DNA of 64,000 bases from Pleodorina starrii (Eukaryota; Chlorophyta; Chlorophyceae; Chlamydomonadales; Volvocaceae), in NCBI GenBank assembly GCA_030267565.1, contig BRXU01000001.1, positions 3,410,001 to 3,474,000 on the forward strand, read 5' to 3'. Of this stretch, positions 32,980-45,062 are shown one piece after another; the first letter of the stretch is position 1, and each line of letters begins with the position of its first letter. The notes beneath the pieces are model-generated. The model saw only the letters and a list, made by a program, of their open reading frames with translations. It was not told where the DNA came from and did no database searches. The position numbers and the translations under genes were made by a program.

Positions 32980-35435
32980 ATGTCGCTGGAGGGCAAGGTT
33001 GCCATCGTGACAGGCGCCACAAGTGGCATCGGCCTTGAAACTGCCTCCGACTTGGCAGGCGAGTTTATTGGGTTGCGGTGCGAGATCCGGAGTACTGACA
33101 ACAATTGCACCGGCAGTGTCGGCATAAATTCAGTGCGAGCGTTTCGCGCGCGAACTGGACAGGTCTGGGCGCGACGGTCGTCCTTGGCGTGCGCAACACC
33201 AAAGCCGCTGAAGATGTGGCCAAGACCATTCAGCAGAGGCACCCAGGCGCAAAGGTGGTGGTCGGGCCCCAACTGGATTTGATTTCACAAGAGAGCGTGC
33301 GCAAGTTTGCCGAGGCGGTCGACAAGCAGTATCCCAAGATCGATATCCTCATCAATAACGCTGGTGTTTCATTTATGGGGAAGACGTTCACTCCCGACGG
33401 TGTGGGCGGTATTGCACAGGTACGGGCTCCCAGAGCGCAATGCGGGCCCCTGTGCGGAACGAGGTCCCGGAACGGCCTGTGACGGGTCATCTTGAGGAGG
33501 GGTATGGGGGGGGGCGCGGACAGCAGAGCCAAGGGGGCGCAGCCACGAAACCCAGTGCCGCAACCCCCCCCCTTCGGTACAGCTCGCGTCTCCTGAAGTC
33601 GCCCGCTCATCGCAGCTCATTGCCCCCAGCAACCACCTACCCACTCCATCATCCTCGCGCTCCTCGCCCAAAACAGCAAACAGCAAACCTGAAACCGTCC
33701 CGTTGCACCGCACGCCCTCTGTCCTTGCCGCTGCGCCAGACCAACCACCTGGGTCCGTACACGCTGACGCGGCTTCTCGAGAAGAAGCTGGTTGCCAGCA
33801 GGGCCCGCGTGGTGACGGTGGCCTCCGTGACGCACCGCACCACCATCATGAAGGACGCGCGGGCCTTCCTCACGGACTGGCGCTCCGGATTCTACCAGCA
33901 CACCAAGCGTGGGTCGCGCGTGGATCCGGCGTGGATCCTGCGTGGGCCTGTCAGCCTGTCGGCTTGCAAACCTTCGCCCTCCGCTTCGCTTTCCCCGCCC
34001 CACCTGCTTCGCTTTGCTTGCTGTCTTAAGTTTTCCTGTGCGTGCGTTCTTACGCTATGTTTTCTCCTTCCTTGCTTCCGACGTTCCCCCGGCCCGCAGT
34101 GGCCAATGTGCTGTTCGCGTATGAGCTGCAGCGCCGGCTGGGCAACCACGGCGTCACCTCCTGCGTGGCCGACCCCGGTGGCGTCAGGTCGCACATCTGG
34201 GACAAGAGTCCCATGTTCTCAAAGGGCTTTTACAAGTAAGCAGCAGCGGCAGCAGTGGCAGCAGCAGAGGCGGGTGCGCCCCTCTCTCCGCTGAGCGGGG
34301 CACGTAAACGCCCCAGTCGCACCCTCGCCGTGTCGGGATTCGGGAGTCGCGATCGAGGCGCGCGGTGTGTGTGTGTGTGGGTGGGTGCTTTTGTTTGCCT
34401 CTCCGCGCTGCTCCTGCTTGCTCTCTCCCACCTGGCTCCAGATCCCACGCCGCGAGAGCAGCGAGCGCTGCAGCGCTCCCTACTTCTCTCATCTCTCTCT
34501 GTGCCCTTTCGCCTGCCTCACCTCAAATACCGGTACGTTTTCCCTGCCCTTTCGCCTGCCTCACCTCAAGTACGGTACGTTCTGCCTGCCGCTCAGGACC
34601 ATTATCGACATGTGCTACAGTCCGCCCTCCGATGGCGCCAAGAGCGTGATGCATGCCGCCACGGTGCCCTGGGAGAAGGACCGGAAGCTGGTCAACGGCA
34701 CGCCCGTGTTGCCGGCCGACGATCTGCGGTACGACACAGTTGGACAGGGGGTGGTTGTAACGGCCGAGGGGTGTCTGTCTGTATGTGTGTGTGTGTACAG
34801 GGGTATTGATCGAGGGATGTGAGGGCGGGCCTCGTCGTGGCAGTCAAGTGGGACGACCGGCTTACGCGCCGTGTAGCCGGCTTGGCCTCCGCTCGCTCGT
34901 TTCGGCTCCGCCACATAGCCTCCCTGCCGCTCCTTTTCCATTCGCGTCTTGCATACCCTTGTATGCGTGCATCTGCGCACCGGCGCTCCTCCAAGGTACC
35001 GACCCCAACCAACCCCCCAACCTCCGGCGGTAATAACCTCTCATTGGCCGTGCACTTCCACCCTCATCCCCCGACGTTACTTCGCTGCTGCTGCTGCTCG
35101 TATTCCGCCTCACCCCCGCCGATAACAACCGGCCCGCCCGCCCGTCCAGGTACTACTCCCGCGGCCTGTTCTGCTCGCCCCTGCTGTGCAATTTGGACGG
35201 CTACCGGGGCAAGGGCTTCAGCGCGGGCCAGAAGGCCAAGGGCCTCATCTGGGGCCTCTCCACTGTGTTCACCAGCCTGTGGGATTGGCCGCTCCGCAAG
35301 CTCACCGGCGGCCGGCTGGGCAGCCGCTGCAAGGCGGTGCGCTCCGCAACCCAGTCGTACGACGCCAAGTTGGCTTCGGAGCTGTGGGACGTATCGGCGG
35401 AGTTGGCCAAGCTGCCGGCGCAGCCGCAGCTGTGA
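32980..35435 (+). CDS. Short-chain dehydrogenase/reductase (retinol dehydrogenase-like), 6 exons
   Basis: Exons: 32980-33058, 33163-33419, 33740-33908, 34100-34235, 34597-34728 and 35150-35435; 352 residues. Classical SDR features: TGATSGIG cofactor motif at residues 11-18, NNAG at 91-94, catalytic Ser about 141 (VVTVASV), and YQHTK (YxxxK) at 164-168, formed across the exon 3/4 junction. After the catalytic core PGGVRSHIW follows, then a C-terminal extension of about 130 residues. The best fit is the RDH11-14/WWOX-like branch acting on lipophilic alcohols or ketones; the substrate is unknown. The first intron appears to use a GC donor (AG|GCGAGT), which gives the family sequence ASDLAGLGATVVL. 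A GT at 33079 is the alternative but inserts unconserved residues. Confidence 0.88.
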
Positions 35436-36460
35436 GAAGGGCTTGCTGTGTCGGCAGTGCAGTGAGGTGGCGAGGCGTCGTGGCCGCCTGGGGCTATGGC
35501 AGGGGCGATGAGGCCGTGCTGTCGGGCAGCGCGGGCGTCGGGACGGGAATGTGGCCGCCTGCCCGGCGATGGTGGGACGTGATTGGGATTGGGGCTTCCG
35601 GGATATCGTTTGGTGCCTTCGCCCCGTCTTTGCTGTCACGCAGGGGTACCGTATGTGGCCCCGTTGCGCCAGGCTTCGGATCCTGGGTGAAACGGCGGTT
35701 GTGTTGTTGTCCGTTTGGAAGGGTTGTGGAATAGCGGATGGGGGGGGGGGCGCGAAAGCTTGCCATCGGCGTCAGATAAGCTGATCTGCTAACCTCTGCT
35801 TGTGGATAGTTTGAAGATTTTGGTTTGAGTCGTGAGCTCTTGCGAGGCGTTACCGTTGGTGGTCGTGGGGCGAGAGGGGAACCTGTGGCGTGGCCATGAT
35901 CCACGAGTCACGAACACGCCTTTCCTTACCCTTCCCTCGCGCCCACCGCACATTGCCGAAGGGACTACCCGCCTGTGCGCCCGTCTTGCTCTTCGTGTGG
36001 CATGGCGTTTTGCGCGCGTGCCACGACTATGTGCCGGCGGCGCGGCGGGTGTGACGATGTCCGAAGGCACGAGGTGCGAAGGTGCGTCATGCAGGCTGTT
36101 GTGTGTGTTAAACTTTTTACGATGTTGTCATACAGGAAGAATTAGTTGTTTTTTTGGACGTTCCCTACTATGTGCTTCGTTATTTCATGGGTCTGCACAG
36201 AGACCGTGCGTCGCACGGTCTGCTGCTCTTCTGGTTGGCATGTGGGAAATGGCCGTAGCTGACGGGGTCCGGCGCTCCGGCCCCTAGCTTGCGACCCCTT
36301 CCTCGTAACACGGGCTGAGCTGATATGGATGTTGGGTTGGATGGGTTCATACGCCGCGACATCGCGACATCATGTTGGTGGGTTGAAACTAATGGCATTT
36401 ATTACCACTGCTGCAGAATAAGGCCAGGGCATGACCCGGGTCAGGGTGCTAGCTGGATGG

Positions 36461-36465
36461 TGTAA
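36461..36465 (+). terminator. Candidate polyadenylation signal for the dehydrogenase gene
   Basis: First TGTAA after the stop, about 1 kb downstream; distance makes this tentative. Confidence 0.25.
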
Positions 36466-36639
36466 CACGTCTCCTGAGATTCCAGTTTAGACCCTCGGGA
36501 CGGCAAATTCCTGCCCCATGTTCGCCGCATCACTTACAACCGCCCATGTCACAACAACCCTTATTGCTGCCGCACGCGGATGGGCGAACAGCCAACGCCG
36601 CAGTCCCAACAGCAGCGTCGCCAGCCCACTGCCTTCCCA

Positions 36640-36644
36640 TTACA
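36640..36644 (-). terminator. Candidate polyadenylation signal for the small membrane-protein gene
   Basis: TGTAA on the minus strand about 420 nt past the stop; another at 36534-36538. Confidence 0.35.
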
Positions 36645-37061
36645 AGAGTGTTCGAATCGGGTTGCCCGTTACTGCCCTCTCCAGTACGCAAGCGCACATG
36701 CACGCGCAGGTATTCAGGCCTCTCACTCCTCCCACACTCAACTACCAGCCACAGCATCGTCGTTGGGAGCGACGCAGTGCATCCCGTCCCAGCATCCGAA
36801 AAATTTCTTCACCCTCCAAACCCTCAGCCTCATCCACTATAGGAGCAGCCAGGCCCTACCCCAATTCCCAAGGCGGCATTGCGCCGCCCAACCCCCCCCC
36901 CCCCGCTGTTGCTCTTACGCCCGCGCCATGCTGCTTCGCACCGGCAGCGACATCCAACTGGCCCAGGCCCGTGGCCCGTCGTGCCCGCGTAGCGGGTTCT
37001 ACTGGCCCGGAAAACCCGATGTGGGTCACGCGCCGTACCCCGGTGAGGAGCCCCCCGGGCC

Positions 37062-37849
37062 TCACACGGCTCCCTCCGTGCGGGCGAGGTAGTCCATGTA
37101 GACGCGCTGGGTGCCGTCCACGTTGCCGTACCGCCCTGGCCGGATCTGGAGCCGGATCCTGCGGGGGTAGTGGCGGCGGGGAACGTTGGGAGTGTGGAGA
37201 GTGGAGTACAAGGCCAGGTAGGCTCCAGAGGCCGCTCTCGCCGGTGTGTGCTTGCCGGTGTGCTTGCCGGAGCGTCAGGCGGACAAACCAGTGTGGCTGC
37301 GAGGAGTACAATCCAGTCATGGTCATGTGCGTGATCGAAGGTCCAGGAAGGATGAGCGTTGGGGTACGTGCGAGATGCACGGGCGCGCTGTACGACATGT
37401 AACCGTGCGGTGGTTCTCCTGCTCCCCTTCGCACCTGGGGCTGCTTGGCCAGTACCGATCGGGCGGCCCCTCAAAGCCCCAGAACGCCATGTTCATGGCG
37501 AAGGTCACCAAGTGAAACCCGGCGGCGACTGCCGCAAACAAGTGTTCCCGCTTGTTCGCCCAATTAATCTCCCGCTGCGCCTCCTTCATCTGGTCCCTGG
37601 TCTGCACGATGCCCCGTGCAAACTTGTTCGCATCCTCGCGAACTAGCAGAAGCTCCGCGGGTATCGCCTCTCGACGCATGACCACAACGCGTGGCCCTGC
37701 GCCACCAGAGGACGCTGCCGGGGGACACAAGATATCCAAAGAGGCAGGTCTGGTTCAATAAGCGTCAAAAGAAGCGCAGTCGTCCGTCCAGGCGTGCGCA
37801 AAAGCGACGACGCACCTGCTCGCTCAGCGAGCTCATCGCCTGAAGGCAT
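37062..37849 (-). CDS. Small predicted membrane protein of unknown function, 3 exons
   Basis: Predicted exons in coding order are 37849-37816, 37714-37456 and 37158-37062, giving 129 residues; phases close at both junctions. The product begins MPSGDELAERAASSGGAGP, has a charged central helix (LLLVREDANKFARGIVQTRD, KEAQREINWANKREH), one likely transmembrane segment (FAAVAAGFHLVTFAMNMAFW), and a short tail ending YMDYLARTEGAV. I do not recognise the family; size and topology resemble small organellar membrane proteins, but that is a guess. It is divergent from the wax-synthase-like gene with 387 bp between start codons. Exon 1 is short and is the weakest part. Confidence 0.6.
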
Positions 37850-38236
37850 TCCCAAATTCGCTAAAATTATCGACAATTGTAATACGTTTCAGGCAAAAGC
37901 ACCACGACAGGCTTCCAAAAGTGAAGTCGACCTCACAACCGTCTCGAGCTCTGCGTGATAATAAGTTGATCTAACACTAATTGAGGCCCAAGCTTACGCA
38001 ATGTTACTGGTAAGTTCTAGCCGGTTGGCATGAAAGGCAGTTTGGCTACCGATGACAGAGATGTCGTCCAACACCGGCCCATCAAATTGAAGGGCCGCCG
38101 ACATAAATAGTTTCCTGTCAACTAAATATTCTTCTTGCATGATATTTTTTACCCTATGTTGACTTGGCAGCAAAAAATTGCGCCGTGACCCACGGACCCG
38201 CTTCCGGCGAATACTCCGGCGCCTCTGCCTTCAAAC
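37850..38236. promoter_or_regulatory. Shared upstream region of two divergent genes
   Basis: 387 bp between divergent start codons, AT-rich relative to flanks. Candidate bidirectional promoter by geometry only. Confidence 0.4.
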
Positions 38237-41200
38237 ATGGCGTCCCAGTCGTGGGGAAAGTGGGCAATATGTGTCACAGCCGCTCCACTTGCCTGCGTCG
38301 TCTCCGCTGTGGCCGTGCGCGCAATAGTGGCCCGCACGCGCCCCGGCTTGCAACGCCTGCTTCTCTGCGTTCCTGTCGCCGTCCTGTACAGCTATGTCCC
38401 CTTCCTCTTTGACGTTCAGAGCATCAGTCGCGCCAGCGCCGCTGCCATGCTCCTTTGGCTGGCAAACTTCAAGCTGGTGGCTCTCTGCCTCGGCCGCGGT
38501 CCGCTCACGCAGCCCGGCCTCACCTTGGGCCAATTCACGGCGCTTCTGCTGTGGCCCATCATTCCCCAAACAGGTTAGAGGGTTACAAATACGAGTCCGC
38601 AGCGATGAAACGGATGGGATGTTGGTTAACGTACAGGAGAGGATACCTGATGAACAACTCGTTCTCTGCGGACTCCCTGAGTTGGGACGACGCTCGCTCT
38701 GTAACGTTCCGATAATCGCAATGGGGTCGACTGGATAAGCTAAGCCAACCCCACAAGTCCTTCGTTCTCAACCCTGCCTGCCGCACCGCTAGCGCGGGTC
38801 GTTCCTTGAGAAGGAAATCACCATGCACCAAATTCAACACCACCACCTGGGAAGCGGCGTCAGCTCCGCGCATGGGCACATTTTCGTCACCCAACTCGTT
38901 TGTTTGCATTCAAAATCGTTCTGGTGGCTCCAACCCCTTCCGATATGACCACCTGGCTGCTGCCGCGGCGGGCGGCTGATCCTGGCTCTGCAGATGAGGA
39001 CGGTCGCGTGAAACTCGTGCGAGGCGGCTGGAGCCGCGCCAAGCTGGCCCTGAAGCGTCTCATTTGGCGGGTTCCGGAAAACCTGGGTGAGCTCTGCGGG
39101 GCGGGGCGACTCTGTGTGCGTGTGATCCATCTGCCGGAGGAGCACCGGCCTGGCTGGCATCAGAATCCTAAGCAGCGGTCAGGGATCCGTTGTACCATCC
39201 ATGGTCCGTTGTACCACCCATGGTCTTTGGACGATATTGGGATACGATCGTTGATATCCGGGGCGCCGGACGCATCTTCAGCTTATGTCCGCCCTGTCCC
39301 GCCGCCGTTTTTCCCGCTGCTGCTGGTGCTGCTGCAGCCATCTGCCTGGTGGCTGTGTTCACGCTGACCCACCCGCTGGTGCCCCTGTTCGCCAAGACCT
39401 ACTCGGCAGGTGCGGGGGATAAAGGAGAGTAGTTAGGAGAGGGCAGGAGCGGCGCGAGGTGTGTGTGCGGGTCCAGGAACCCAGGGTACGCGCCAGTCAG
39501 GACTCAGGAGTAAGCGAGATTCCGAGAAGCGGCAGCGCAGAGGGCTCCCGGAATGTGCGCACCGCCGCCACTGGCACCACGATACGCGCCGTGCATTCGT
39601 AGCATGCATTCCCGCTTTCTGCCCGACGGCTCAACGACCCTCTCCTGACGGAGGGAGGGAGGGAGGGTTGTTGCTGCTGCTGCCCGACCGAGCCATGGCA
39701 CCTCGCCCCCGCCCCCGCCCCTCGCCTTACCCCGTTACCCGGCCTCGTCCGCGGCCGCCGCCGCCTCTATCGCCCGGGCCCCGCCGCCTCTACCGCCTGT
39801 TCCTCCCTCCCCGACAACACCTGCCTCCCGGGTTGCACCCGCCTCCTTGCTGACCCGCACGCAGCCTTCGGCGTGTGTTGCTACTGCGACCTGTGGGCCA
39901 ATGCCTGTGCGGCCCTGATCATCTTGCTGAACCGCCTGGACGTGGCGCCTTCCTGGGACCGGCCCTGGCTGCAAACCAGCCTGAGCAACTTCTGGAGTCG
40001 TCGCTGGAATCTGCCCACCTCCTCCTCCCTCAAGCACCTGGTGTACGAGCCCTTGGTGGAAGGTACGGCAACCGCGTGCGTTCACGGCGATTGCGTACGG
40101 CATTGTCGGTCTGTTGGTTGGAGGAGTTGGGTTCAATGGGAAACCGGAGAAATGCTGCCATTCGGCCTCGTCTCGTCGCTGCTGCGCGCTGCAGGTCGTC
40201 TGGTGGCCGGCGGCGATGGACCTCACACCCGCTCCAAGGCGGCGGCGGCGCACACCGAGCCTGCTGCCGTCGACGGCTCCCAGCCGCCCGCACCCGCCGC
40301 CGCCGCCGGCGCCGCCAGCCACCCAGACCACGCCGCCCTCGCGCCCGCCGGCCCTGTCAGCAGCCCCACAGCCCCTGCTGCATCAGAAAACGAGCACGCT
40401 GCCACGACCAACGGCGACCTCGACGGCATGGGCGCTGACGGCGTCGCCGCTGCGCCCATGAAGACGGCGGAGGAGCCGACCCGTGGGTCGGCAGCCGCGG
40501 CTGGGAGCCGCGGCCGCGGCCGCGGCCACGGCGGCCGTGGGTCGGCTTCTGCGGTGATGAAGATCGTGGGGCTGACGGCGACGTTTGCCGTGAGCGGTGT
40601 GATGCATGAGGTGTTGCTGAGCATCTGCACGGGAGACTCGTCGCAGCTGGGCAAGCAGGTCATCTTCTTCGCCATCCAGGTCAGTCAGTCGAGCCAGTCA
40701 AGTCAGTCCAGCTCTTTTTATCTTGAAGTCTTTGACACAATCCACAAGACAATCCTTGGGTCTGTGAAGTTGTGGTGGTGGTGGTGTACAAACGCATCCG
40801 GGACGGGCGTTGGATGCATGAGTATAGATACCGGTACATGTCGCTGGACGCGGGCTTTGTGGCCCGTGGGGCGTCCCTGCGGCCCCGCCCAGCCCAGCCC
40901 AGCCACCGCGGCTCTACCTGCCCGCTGCGCAGCCACACACTGCTACCCCGCGCAGCACGTGAGGCATCATATGCATAAAAGCCAGACCTCAACCCTTGCG
41001 AGGCTCTGCGTCTACGTGGATAACACATCCCTGCCCTTTCCGTACATACGACGAAACCAGAAGAGGAAGCGAACCCCCTTGCCCCTTCCCGTGTTCCCCC
41101 GCAGGCACCGCTCATGATCTTGGAGCAGCGACTGGTCAAGGCCCTCGCCAAGGCGCGAATCCATCTGCCCACCTGGCTGTGCATCCCAGTGGCCTCGTTG

Positions 41201-41404
41201 ACGCTGCAGGTACCGGCCATGTTTTGGTTCTGGGGCGCCTACTTCGCCGCCGTGCAGCCCAGGTCCAGCCCGCTGGCGCCGCCGCCAGAGGCGGTGGCGG
41301 CGACGGCGACGGCGACGGCGGCGGCGACGACGCTGGCGGAGGGCGCCGCCGCGTGGGCGACCGGCTTTGGCCTCAACAACGTCAGCGCGAAGCCGGAGTT
41401 GTAG
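38237..41404 (+). CDS. Wax synthase-type MBOAT acyltransferase (long-chain-alcohol O-fatty-acyltransferase-like), 6 exons
   Basis: Exons: 38237-38573, 38994-39086, 39338-39409, 39865-40062, 40195-40679 and 41105-41404; 494 residues. Multi-pass membrane protein. Family marks: FDVQSISRASAAAMLLWLAN and FKLVAL near the N-terminus, NFWSRRWNLPTSSSLKHLVY (the F-W-x-R-R-W-N block of wax synthases), YEPLVEGRLV, and the MBOAT active-site His at about residue 371 in FAVSGVMHEV. Family activity: acyl-CoA transfer to a fatty alcohol or related acceptor in the ER; the actual substrate is not predictable. Between RRWN and the His is a 100-residue Ala/Pro/Gly insertion with an Arg-Gly tract (RGRGRGHGGRG). 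Exon 3 is the least certain: another acceptor upstream would lead to a stop. Confidence 0.85.
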
Positions 41405-42136
41405 TCGGACTTAAATGGGGGTTAAATTGCTGTGTTAGCGTTTTAGGGTTTTAGGTTGCACGATGGTGGGCAAGGCGGTCGGGGAGGGATATGTCCGCCT
41501 TATCTGGGGGCATGTGGAAATAAGTATGTTTTGTGTGTGTGTTTGTTACATGGTTGGGGGTGCGTGCCCCTCTCATGAACAAAACACCCATACGAGCCGA
41601 GGGCCCAAGGGAACAAAACTCCTAAAAGCACGACAGCAGAAAACCGCCCATGCAGGAGAAGGAGATACTAGCGGCCAAAGGGGTCCAATGAGTTGCGGTG
41701 GGCCCAGATGCGCTCAAGCATCTTCGCCAAAGGGGGGCGGGACTTGTGTAGTGGCTCGTGGGGTTCTTTTTGGGGCCTGACAGCTACCGGTATTCAAGGA
41801 TGAGCTGGAGTTGTGGTGGATTGCTAGTATACGGTATGGTTGGCAAGCGAGCGGTAAGGGGAGGGGGCGGGCGTGTGATGCGGAAGTTGTTTGGAGTTGG
41901 CGGGTGGTGTTGCAGATGTCGTGGAAGAGAGAGGCGGTGGATGCTGGTGCGGCGGCGGCGTGAGAGGCGACCTTCGCGGCGGCGGCGCCCCGCCAGCAGG
42001 CAAGACATGGACTCCGTGCGCTGTCCATGAAAGGCAGCCGCGCGCCCCAGGGATCTCCAGGACCCTAGCCTCTCTCGAACCCAGGCGACGACGAACAGCG
42101 TACCCCTGCGCTCTCCTGTCTGTTTGTGTTCAAGGC
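41405..42136. other. Intergenic DNA downstream of the acyltransferase gene
   Basis: No gene supported and no TGTAA found before the minisatellite. It holds a telomere-like TTTTAGGGTTTTAGG at 41441-41455. Confidence 0.4.
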
Positions 42137-43535
42137 TGGGCCCGTGGGCTCAGCCTCGACCCATGGGCCCAGCCTCGACCCATGGGCCCAGCCCCGACCC
42201 ATGGGCCCAGCCCCGACCCATGGGCCCAGCCTCGACCCATGGGCCCAGCCTCGATCCATGGGCCCAGCCTCGACCCATGGCCCAGCCTCGACCCATGGGC
42301 CCAAAGTCTCGACCCATGGGCCCAGCCTCGACCCATGGGCCCAGCCTCGACCCATGGGCCCAGCCTCGACCCATGGGCCCAGCCTCGGCCTATGGGCCCA
42401 GCCCCGACCCATGGGCCCAGCCCCGACCCATGGGCCCAAAGCCTCGACCCATGGGCCCAGCCTCGACCCATGGGCCCAGCCCCGACCTATGGGCCCAGCC
42501 CCGACCCATGGGCCCAGCCTCGACCCATGGGCCCATCCTCGACCCATGGGCCCAGCCTCGGCCTATGGGCCCAGCTTCGACCCATGGGCCCAGCCTCGAC
42601 CCATGGGCCCAAAGCCTCGACCCATGGGCCCAGCTTCGACCCATGGGCCCAGCCTCGACCCATGGGCCCCCCACCTCGGACCATGGGCCCAGCCTCGACC
42701 CATGGGCCCCCAGCCTCGACCCATGGGCCCAAAGCCTCGACCCATGGGCCCCCACTCGACCCATGGGCCCAGCCTCGACCCATGGGCCCCCCACCTCGGA
42801 CCATGGGCCCAGCCTCGACCCATGGGCCCCCAGCCTCGACCCATGGGCCCAAATCCTCGACCCATGGGCCCAGCTTCGACCCACGGGCCCAACGGCTCGA
42901 CCCATGGGCCCAGCCTCGACCCATGGGCCCACAGTCTCGACCCATGGGCCCAGCCTCGACCTATGGGCCCAGCCTCGACCCATGGGCCCAGCCTCGACCC
43001 ATGGGCCCAGCCTCGACCCATGGGCCCAAAGTCTCGACCCATGGGCCCAGCCCCGACCCATGGGCCCAGCCTCGACTCATGGGATCAGCCTCGACCCATG
43101 GGCCCAGCCTCGACCCATGGGCCCAGCCTCGACCACCTTGACCCATGGGCCCAGCCTCGACCCATGGGCCCACAGTCTCGACCCATGGGCCCAGCCTCGA
43201 CCCATGGGCCCAAATCCTCGACCCATGGGCCCAGCTTCGACCCACGGGCCCAACGGCTCGACCCATGGGCCCAGCCTCGACCCATGGGCCCAAAGTCTCG
43301 ACCCATGGGCCCAGCCTCGACCCATGGGCCCAGCCTCGACTCATGGGATCAGCCTCGACCCATGGGCCCAGCCTCGACTCATGGGCCCAGCCTCGACCCC
43401 CTCGACCCATGGACCCAGCCTCGACCCATGGGCCCACAGTCTCGACCCATGGGCCCAGCCTTGACCCATGGGCCCAGCCGCCACCCATGAGCCCAGCCTC
43501 GACCCATGGGCCCAGCCTCTACCCATGGGCCCACA
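42137..43535. repeat. 19-nt minisatellite of about 70 copies
   Basis: Tandem array with consensus CAGCCTCGACCCATGGGCC. Most units are 19 nt; variants carry CCCAAAG, CCCACAG or CCCCCCAC spacers, or GACTCATGGGATC substitutions. Larger blocks repeat as well: the segment at about 42660-42745 recurs at about 42780-42865, and segments near 42850 recur about 360 nt later. Because 19 is not a multiple of three and the unit has no stop, all three plus-strand frames stay open for more than 400 codons and spell the same 19-residue cycle (PWAQPRPMGPASTHGPSLD). Each unit contains the overlapping palindromes CCCATGGG and TGGGCCCA. I treat it as non-coding. Confidence 0.95.
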
Positions 43536-45062
43536 GGGAGGGTCGAGACGGCGGGCCGGCAGACCGTGCACTCCAGCGGGTGCGACTTGGGCAAAGGAGA
43601 TGAAACTTCTCGGTGTCTTCCAGTATAAAGGACAGGTGGGGTTTCCCGTTTTTCCGACCTACTAGTGCCAATAGTGGGTCGGAACACTGTCGGAGGCGTG
43701 CATATGTGCGTCAGATCATGATGGCGTACCGTTACAGCTTGCAAGATCCTGAAGTCGCGTCCCCGGTCCAACATTCAGAGAAAGCTTCGGGTTCGTAAGT
43801 TTGGTTTCAACCGTATCTACTTATAACAGGTATTCACAGCGCGGAGTCGAGAGGCGACAACCCTGGCCCAGCTTCCAGGGTCGCCGGCTCTTGACGAGCG
43901 CAGCGCAGGTCTGCCCAGCGCCCGACGAAAACAAGAAAAAACATCGACGTGCACACCCCACGACTGTGAGCGCCCAGCCCACACATCGTCGATCGCATGC
44001 CGCTACGAGTCACGGGAGGCCCAAAGTCGCACCGTCGAGGTCACATATGTCGGTATCACCCCCTTCCCCGGTGCATATGCATGGCGGCCGCTCTGCCCTC
44101 GGGCCGCCCTGGAGGCCTCCCTTGCACACACAGCCGCCACAAAGCCGCCAGGTCGACCCGACACACATCACAGCCACAGCCGGCCAGCAAGCAAGCGGGA
44201 TGGGCGGGACAACGACAAGGCAGCAAAACCCCCAGTGCGGCTCCGCTGCGGCCACAGCAGGGTGGCTTCAGTGTCACAAGTCAGGACTCAGAACTCAACT
44301 TCACGACAAGATCGCACAGGGCTTCGCCCTACGCCGGGGCGGGGCCCACCCCCAACAGAGCTGTCGCCGCCGTCGCCGTCAGAAAACGTCCGGGATCCAA
44401 GTCGCGCTCACCCCCTGGCAGCGCCGTCTAACTGTTCATCAGGCGTCACGCCCCTAGTAAGTCTTATGTGTGTGCTATCAAACATGTAGGTGTTGGTAGG
44501 CTTAAATTTGGGGCGCCCGTGTCCTGCCTATGAAGCTGCCCAGCTAGTCCCAGTCAGTTTGTCCCTGCGGGTTCGTAACCCCAGTCAGCAGTCACATATC
44601 GAGAAGCACCTGCTGCTGCGCACCTCGCAGCCCCGCCTCCCCGGCCATCTTCCCGCCTTCATGCAAGCAATGCGTGTCCAGCCACGACTCCGTTATCGCG
44701 ACCAAGCAGCCACGGCTTTGTCGCATGCCCCGCCGCCCGCCCCGATTCGCGGTCGTTGCCCGGGGCCCGGCCACATCGGTACTCGCGCGCTCTCGTGCCC
44801 GCCCGCTCCCATCACAACCATACACCATATCCCAGCCCCGCGCGCCCTCAAAGACGATCAAGCCCTTTCCTCCCTCTCTGCCCCTCTCCTCTCGCCCCAT
44901 TCCCATCCACATGCCCGCACCGCACTCAAAATGTCAAAAACCCAGCCCAAAGTCGCCCGCCACCCGCCCCCAATACCGCCGTCTCCGTCTCCGCTGCGGT
45001 ATCTTCTTTTTACCCCCCAACACCCTCCGCCTGCCCTGCCGCCCCTCCCTTCCTCCTCGCGC
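43536..45062. other. Intergenic region and dynein 3' region
   Basis: No gene supported. The nearest minus-strand TGTAA is at 43732-43736, about 1.3 kb past the dynein stop, so the dynein 3' UTR may span most of this stretch. Confidence 0.4.

Larger units (their letters stand above)
35436..37061. other. Convergent 3' regions of the dehydrogenase and small membrane-protein genes
   Basis: No coding region supported. Two genes on opposite strands end here, and candidate TGTAA signals lie on both strands (36461 plus; 36640 and 36534 minus), so the transcripts may overlap. Confidence 0.4.

Noticed and set aside
42126..43490. 450-codon repeat-protein frames on the plus strand
   Set aside because: All three frames (and long stretches of the minus strand) are open because the 19-nt unit has no stop; no start context, splice sites or flanking conserved sequence support a gene. 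Kept as a finding, not a CDS.
42137..43535. CRISPR array
   Set aside because: Units are contiguous with no unique spacers, and the genome is eukaryotic.
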